Shown in pieces: positions 59,328-64,000 of a stretch of DNA of 64,000 bases (the stretch's first letter is position 1; every line of letters begins with the position of its first letter). Both the position numbers and the translations under genes were made by a program. Below the pieces are notes generated by a model. It was not told the DNA's origin and did no database searches. It saw nothing but the letters and a program-made list of their open reading frames with translations. The stretch comes from Limnanthes douglasii subsp. nivea (lineage: Eukaryota; Streptophyta; Magnoliopsida; Brassicales; Limnanthaceae): positions 121,266,453 through 121,330,452 of the forward strand of contig JAUPFV010000005.1 in assembly GCA_036936605.1 (NCBI GenBank), read 5' to 3'.

Positions 59328-60949
59328 GTTTCAGGCAGCGGTTGGAGTTGGATACAACAATGACAAGCAACAAACACCTCTCCAATATCTTCCTACATCC
59401 TGACTCATCCACGTAGGAAGCGAGGAATCCGTATATCTATGTGAACTTGATGACGAGTACAAGCTGAATGAATTAGCACAATTGTGACCTGTGTTTGGTT
59501 CACTAAATCCTTGGCGTCGAGGAAATTGACGTGAAAACGGCAAAGATAGATCAAGTTGAATCTTTCGGCTGGCTGAGATCCTAAGTGTCCTAATACAATT
59601 TTTGTCGTCCATTCATAAAGACTGTTTTTCGAATTGATCTTGTAACTTGTACACCATTATGATTCTCTTGCTCCGGTGGGTGTATTGCGTATTGGGCTTC
59701 GGTTGAGTTTGTTATTTGCAAGCATACAGGTACGTTATTTCTGGCTCTTGCTGTTGCCGGTCTCCACTTTCTAACCGAAAAGCTTATGTTCGTCCTTGGT
59801 TGAATGCGGTCCCTCGATATAAGAGACGACGAATTTCTTACTGGTTGTATATATAACACTCTCCAAATTACTATTCTTGTATGAGTCTGTAGAAGAATGC
59901 CTATCGGGAAATGGGTCATCATCACTATGTTCATATGCATAAGGACTTTCGTCTGTCAGAAAATCTTTATCAATCGACTCAAAACTCAAGCACAAACAAC
60001 TGTTTACTTCTGAATGTATCCATCGACACTAAACATATTTTTATATGGTAGTCAGCTTGCTGAAGTTAATTCAGCTGTGCCGGTGAATTGTTGGCCTGAG
60101 GATGTTCAGGTTCAATACTACTATCAACATCTATATCTGATTTATAGTATGGACCATTTAATGGTAAAGACTCTTCGCTCTCGTGGTAGGTAAGCTCAGT
60201 TGAAGAGCGCCCAAACTAGTCTATACAGCTTTCAGTATAACTACGAAGTTGATTGTTGTCATCATCTCCGGTTTCATTTTGTCATCATCTCCGGTTTCAT
60301 TTTGTACTTTATAGCACCAAACTGTTGTCGTTTGATCCGAAGAACATTCGACAGAGGAAGGCAGAACGGTGAATTCAGGCACCCCCGAGTTGATTCATTG
60401 GCTTTTCCAGAATCTATTCCGTGTATATTGATTGTTCAGATGTGACTTTACCATTTGTTGCTGCAAAATGGGACGAGACATTAACACGGGCTTCAAGGAA
60501 CTAAAATGGATTATAAATCATTACATAATATGAGGTCTTTTATCTTATATGAATTTTCAAGAATTCATAGACTTCAAATACATATTGTACTCATTGACAG
60601 TTAATTCACTTGAGAAGGAATGCTCCGGCTTTGGTTTGCTTGAAGCTGAAACCGAACTGGCGAGCTAGCATGGCGAGACGAGATATGGGTAGTGATTGAT
60701 TGGGTTGGGAGAGAATCACAGATTGAAATTTGAGGGTTTTGCGTTTTTTTTTTCTCGATTTCCATGTAGTTATCGTAACCATGGTCGCGTACACGATCTT
60801 GCTTTCTGGGAATGGCTGTTGATTGAGACATAAACTTTGTGGATGTGAAATTGTATGAGACAAAATAAGACCGCCATTTTTGTTGCTTGTTTGGCCCTTT
60901 AAGAAAGTTTTGGGTTTTAGTTGTCTATGATGTTTTTCCCATTACAATG
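59328..60949 (-). pseudogene. Unknown gene-like sequence, right copy (inverted)
   Basis: The reverse complement matches 1-757 plus 5401-6345 with the copia element absent. It reads MSQSTAIPRKQDRVRDHG at 60831 as first exon, an acceptor TTTTGCAG near 60455 (followed by QQMVKSHLNNQ), an acidic middle (SSTELTYHESEESLPLN near 60200), an ORF of 74 codons at 59995-59771 (ESPYAYEHSDDDPFPDRHSS), then 59940-59590 and 59612-59331. Stops differ from the left copy: a TAG near 60228 and a TGA near 60400 are private; a 24-bp tandem duplication (60264-60305) is also private, and about 45 bp near 60865 are missing. I do not recognise the protein. Confidence 0.45.
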
Positions 60950-61324
60950 TTAATGAACAGACGAAGCAAGCATCCATTAAAAATCTCCACAAGCTGGACT
61001 TTTTTCTTTCTATTAAGCACCCGTGTAAAACATTATCAAATTTTAAGCTATAGTAGCCAGATCTTTAAAAACTTGAGTAATAAAATTTGTTTGATTATTA
61101 TTGTAAACGGAAATTGTATATTTTAATATAAAAACTAAATATAGTATAAAAACTAAAAACTAAATATAGTATAAAAACTATTATCGATGTATCACATTAT
61201 TGTAAATATTAATTAAATAAAAAAAATAACAAACTAAGTAGATTATAGCGATATAGTTACTTAGACAACATATTTGATTCTCTTTCTTATTATGGGGGTT
61301 GGTACATATTTGATTAGTTATGTT
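60950..61324. other. AT-rich spacer, nothing recognised
   Basis: Between the right gene-like copy and the right arm. Short direct repeats of AAATATAGTATAAAAACTA near 61135-61170; no coding signal. Confidence 0.5.
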
Positions 61325-61715
61325 GATTGCATATCCTGATAGTATCTCCACCTTAGGGTTGGTATGGTTAACCAACATTGCGATTTGACCTGTAGGGCAA
61401 TGTACAATATGGCTACTTGCATATGCTAACTGTATTTCCACCTCATGGTTGGTTTGGTTGCCCAACATTGCAATCTGACCTGTAGGCCAAGGTACAGTAT
61501 AACTACTTACATATCGTGATGGTGTTTCCATCTTAGGGTTTGTTCGGGCTTCCAACGTTGTGATTTGACCCGTAGGTCAGGGTGCAGTATGGATACTTGC
61601 GTCTACAATGGTGTTTCCACCTTGGGCATGGTTTTGTTACCAATTCGTTAATTTGACATATATGGCAGGGCCTCATATGGCTACTTATATATCCTATCAA
61701 TTTGGAAACCGCGGG
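61325..61715. repeat. Tandem array, units of about 90 bp
   Basis: About four and a half diverged units. Each contains a segment like GTTTCCACCTTAGGGTTGGT, then CCAACATTG, then ATTTGACCTGTAGG, then CAGTATGGCTACT. Unit starts near 61328, 61418, 61508 and 61598. The inverse array lies in the left arm. Confidence 0.87.
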
Positions 61716-61774
61716 TGCGATTAGGACACCAATTATCTAATTAATGTACCCCATTGTTATTTGCATAAATATCA

Positions 61775-62130
61775 TTTGGTTACGAACTTTCTATCATGAA
61801 GATAATTTAGTGTTCTATCATGGAGATCACTTAGCTTAAAAACATTCGATCCTAGAGATCGCTTGTCATATATGATGAAGATAACTTGGCTTAAAACCTA
61901 TCTATCATGGAGATGAAGATCATTTGTCTTATATCATTTTCGATCATAAAGATGGAGATCACTTGGCTTATATCATTTTCTATTATGATAGTCTTTTCTA
62001 TCGTGGAGATAAGTCATTTGACTTATAGTCTTTTCTTTCATGGAGATGGATATCACTTGGCTTATAGCCTTTTTAATCATGGAAATAGAGATCTTTTGGC
62101 GTATAACCTTATTTATCATGAAGATAGGTT
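61775..62130. repeat. Tandem array of short diverged units
   Basis: Repeats of 35-50 bp with the core ATCATGGAGAT and CACTTGGCTTATA. The inverse array is at 55225-55600. Confidence 0.82.
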
Positions 62131-62498
62131 GACAATTGTCATTTTTAAGGGCTAGTAGCCTTATATTGTATTATGGTAAGGGAGATCAAAGCTCTTAATT
62201 ATATTATGCAAAACAGAGACTTTTTTTAAGTGTATACAAGTTCACTAATATGTCTTAGGGCTAGGTTATATCAAAACTCGTCTTTATTGGATCAAAAATC
62301 AGTTAGATTAAGACCCATTTCTTATATCTTAAAACCCTGTTATTTATAAATTTAGCCTTGATATAAAAACCTTATTTTTTTAAAATCCACCAAAAATTCT
62401 CTATCGTAACATAAAGGCTCTCAAAATACACTCTTCAAAAATTTAAGATTTTTAAGATTTGACTCCACACTGTTGTTAAGGTATGTATTGCTTTGTTA

Positions 62499-62984
62499 TT
62501 GATGTTTTTTTTAAATTTTGCTATATAATTCTAGAGATATTTTGGTTTGAAAATTATGTTTAAAAAATTAATTTTTTATGTATTTGTAATTGTTTGTTTG
62601 ATTTATAGTCAGTTTCATTGTTTAGGTTAGTAGTATATATTCGATTTGGTTGTCTATGATTTGGATTTCAAGTCTAGCCTGGTTTTTTATGCAAAATCGT
62701 GCACCATGCATGATTTTACCATATACGCGTGTGTGATATTGTGCAAAATCACGCATACCCGTAATGTATTTTTACACAAAACCACGTTACATTCGAAAAA
62801 CTCTTATTTTGAACATGTTGTGTACTATTATAAAAAGTCATACGTAAATAATAGAGGGATTAAACAACAAAAATGAAACAATACTTAAATGAGTCTTGCG
62901 ATAAACTTTATTATATGAAAGATAAATTAATAAGTTGTAAGTATGTTGTCGTAACGAAATATAAACAAGTAAAACATGGAAATA
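62499..62984. other. AT-rich sequence beyond the inverted repeat
   Basis: No recognised gene. Contains several CATGCATG/TGCATG-type and CGTG motifs around 62700-62760. Confidence 0.4.
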
Positions 62985-63655
62985 ATCAAGGGTCTTCGGT
63001 AAAATCATATAAGTATATTGATCCATCATGCGTCGTAAACGTTTTGACATGCATGATTTGCTTATATTTGTTGAATCTTTCGTTGAACGGAATTGGCCAT
63101 GTAGTTACGTTCTCGTTGGTGGGAAACATGAATGGAGTCATATATATTTCCGACAACTGTCCATCCAAAATAACATGTATAAATAAAATTTAGATAAATT
63201 AGTGTAACGTAACATAAAGTACTATAAAATAATTATATTTATTTACTTACTTTAACGTAGTGTCTACCATATATGAAACCTAGACCAACTTCTTGTGTAA
63301 GACACGATCAAGGCAGTACACCGCGTAAAGGTGTATACGTATATGAAAGCTTGAGATATATATGGTATACCTCACATTGATATTGAGTGGCTATCACTAA
63401 GCTAATGTCGGGTAATGTCATCCAATGCTTATGACCATCTAAGTACACATGGAAACAATCTAATCTTTAAAGTAGATTTTCTACATTTTTTTGCACTAAC
63501 AAACATTCGCTCTCATAAATCGCATTGACCTTTAAATTTGGCCATCACATCTCGTCTCACAAATTTTCATGAATCAAATTGATCATATATAGATAAATCT
63601 ACGGTCCGATAACCTCATTTACCGTCATGAGCAACATGTGAAACGCTAATAATAT
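62985..63655 (-). pseudogene. OTU-like cysteine protease domain, pseudogene
   Basis: On the minus strand the reading ISVSHVAHDGK*GYRTV (from about 63655) matches the start of an OTU domain, where D-G-N-C-x-Y/F-R holds the catalytic Cys; here that Cys codon is TGA. Next come FVRRDVMAKF, the block HKHWMTLPDISLVIATQYQC (63455-63380), PLRGVLP, and EVGLGFIYGRHYVK, equivalent to the NHFVQV strand with the catalytic His. An intron-like GTAAGT begins near 63252, and the last exon starts with MDGQLSEIYM near 63168 and ends at 62986. Proteins with this layout are common in plants, often near Mutator-like transposons. Several Trp positions are also stops. Family recognition is by eye. Confidence 0.6.
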
Positions 63656-64000
63656 AGGCATGTAAGTAGTTTGGAAACTAACTCTCGTAACTGTAAAAAT
63701 CTTTGGTTTTACTAGATTTTTTTCGCAAGTAACTTTCTCTTTATTGGCGGGGGCTTAGATTTGGGCATTGTAAATGTTTTTTATACCAAGGCAACTGTAC
63801 TAGCTATCATACCGAGCGTGCTAGCTATCGTACCGGGCATGCTAGTGCTATTTCATTGACTTCCGTCATATTTGAATACATATGGGTCTTATTAAGTAAA
63901 TTGTTTCGGACCGGCTCTTTTCCTACCTTCAGTGATAACTGGATTCTTAGGATCCAATACATGAATTGAATGAGGATCAAGGATTTGCATCATCCTATTT
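63656..64000. other. Window end, nothing recognised
   Basis: No ORF of note. A short imperfect repeat (GCTAGCTATCGTACCG type) lies at 63795-63845. Confidence 0.4.

Larger units (their letters stand above)
61325..62498 (-). repeat. Large inverted repeat, right arm
   Basis: Mirror image of the left arm, without the insertion. From inside out: four units of the 90-bp array (61325-61715), the CTCCATGATAGA-type array (61775-62130), then the outer unique part ending near CAAAGCAATAC. It shows the unoccupied sequence for the TIR element in the left arm. Confidence 0.85.

Noticed and set aside
63795..63845. Repeat of GCTAGCTATCGTACCG type as a regulatory array
   Set aside because: Only two to three very short, imperfect units; chance cannot be excluded.

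Overview
The window is nuclear DNA from a flowering plant, most likely a eudicot. It holds a host gene with GT-AG introns, plant Ty1/copia and Ty3/gypsy LTR retrotransposons (two with primer sites complementary to initiator-Met tRNA), plant L1 LINEs with an RNase H tail, a tRNA-derived SINE and Mutator-like terminal structures. The species cannot be named from the sequence. Only one gene looks intact and host-owned; almost everything else is transposon, transposon remnant or duplicated fragment.

Layout. 1-6345: a gene-like sequence of unknown function (left copy), split by a 4.6-kb copia element (758-5395, minus strand) with 205-bp LTRs, a CAGTT target duplication, PBS and PPT. 6465-15483 and 17805-26870: two copies of a 9-kb segmental duplication. 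Each contains an L1 ORF1 fragment, a decayed copia pol remnant, a SINE and a complete but dead 6-kb L1 with RNase H bounded by the same 17-bp target duplication. Between the copies (15484-17804) lies the rest of the minus-strand L1 that supplies the ORF1 fragment. 26940-27690: a tandem array of units about 80-123 bp long. 28096-32598: a Mutator-like element with 9-bp target duplications that carries a beta-tubulin fragment with its intron (a Pack-MULE).

33971-35344: the host gene, four exons coding a 151-residue SSXT-domain protein of the GRF-interacting factor (GIF/AN3) type, with a NAGNAG acceptor at exon 4. 36764-52759: an old 16-kb Ty3/gypsy chromovirus-like element with 1.29-kb LTRs. A 10.1-kb Tat/Retand-type gypsy element (39768-49914, minus strand) is nested inside its pol region. 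The nested element carries an extra antisense ORF with its own 85-bp intron.

53357-62498: a large imperfect inverted repeat whose arms hold two kinds of tandem array in mirror order. The left arm is split by a 1.46-kb element with 372-bp terminal inverted repeats. The spacer holds a 5'-truncated copia element (about 55945-58988) and the second, inverted copy of the unknown gene-like sequence (59328-60949), which shows the empty site for the first copia insertion. 62985-63655 (minus): an OTU-type cysteine-protease-like pseudogene whose catalytic Cys codon reads as a stop.

Order of events that can be read: the L1 decayed before the 9-kb segment duplicated; the Tat element entered the chromovirus after that had inserted; the first copia element entered the left gene copy after the two copies had separated. 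None of the transposons appears able to move by itself.
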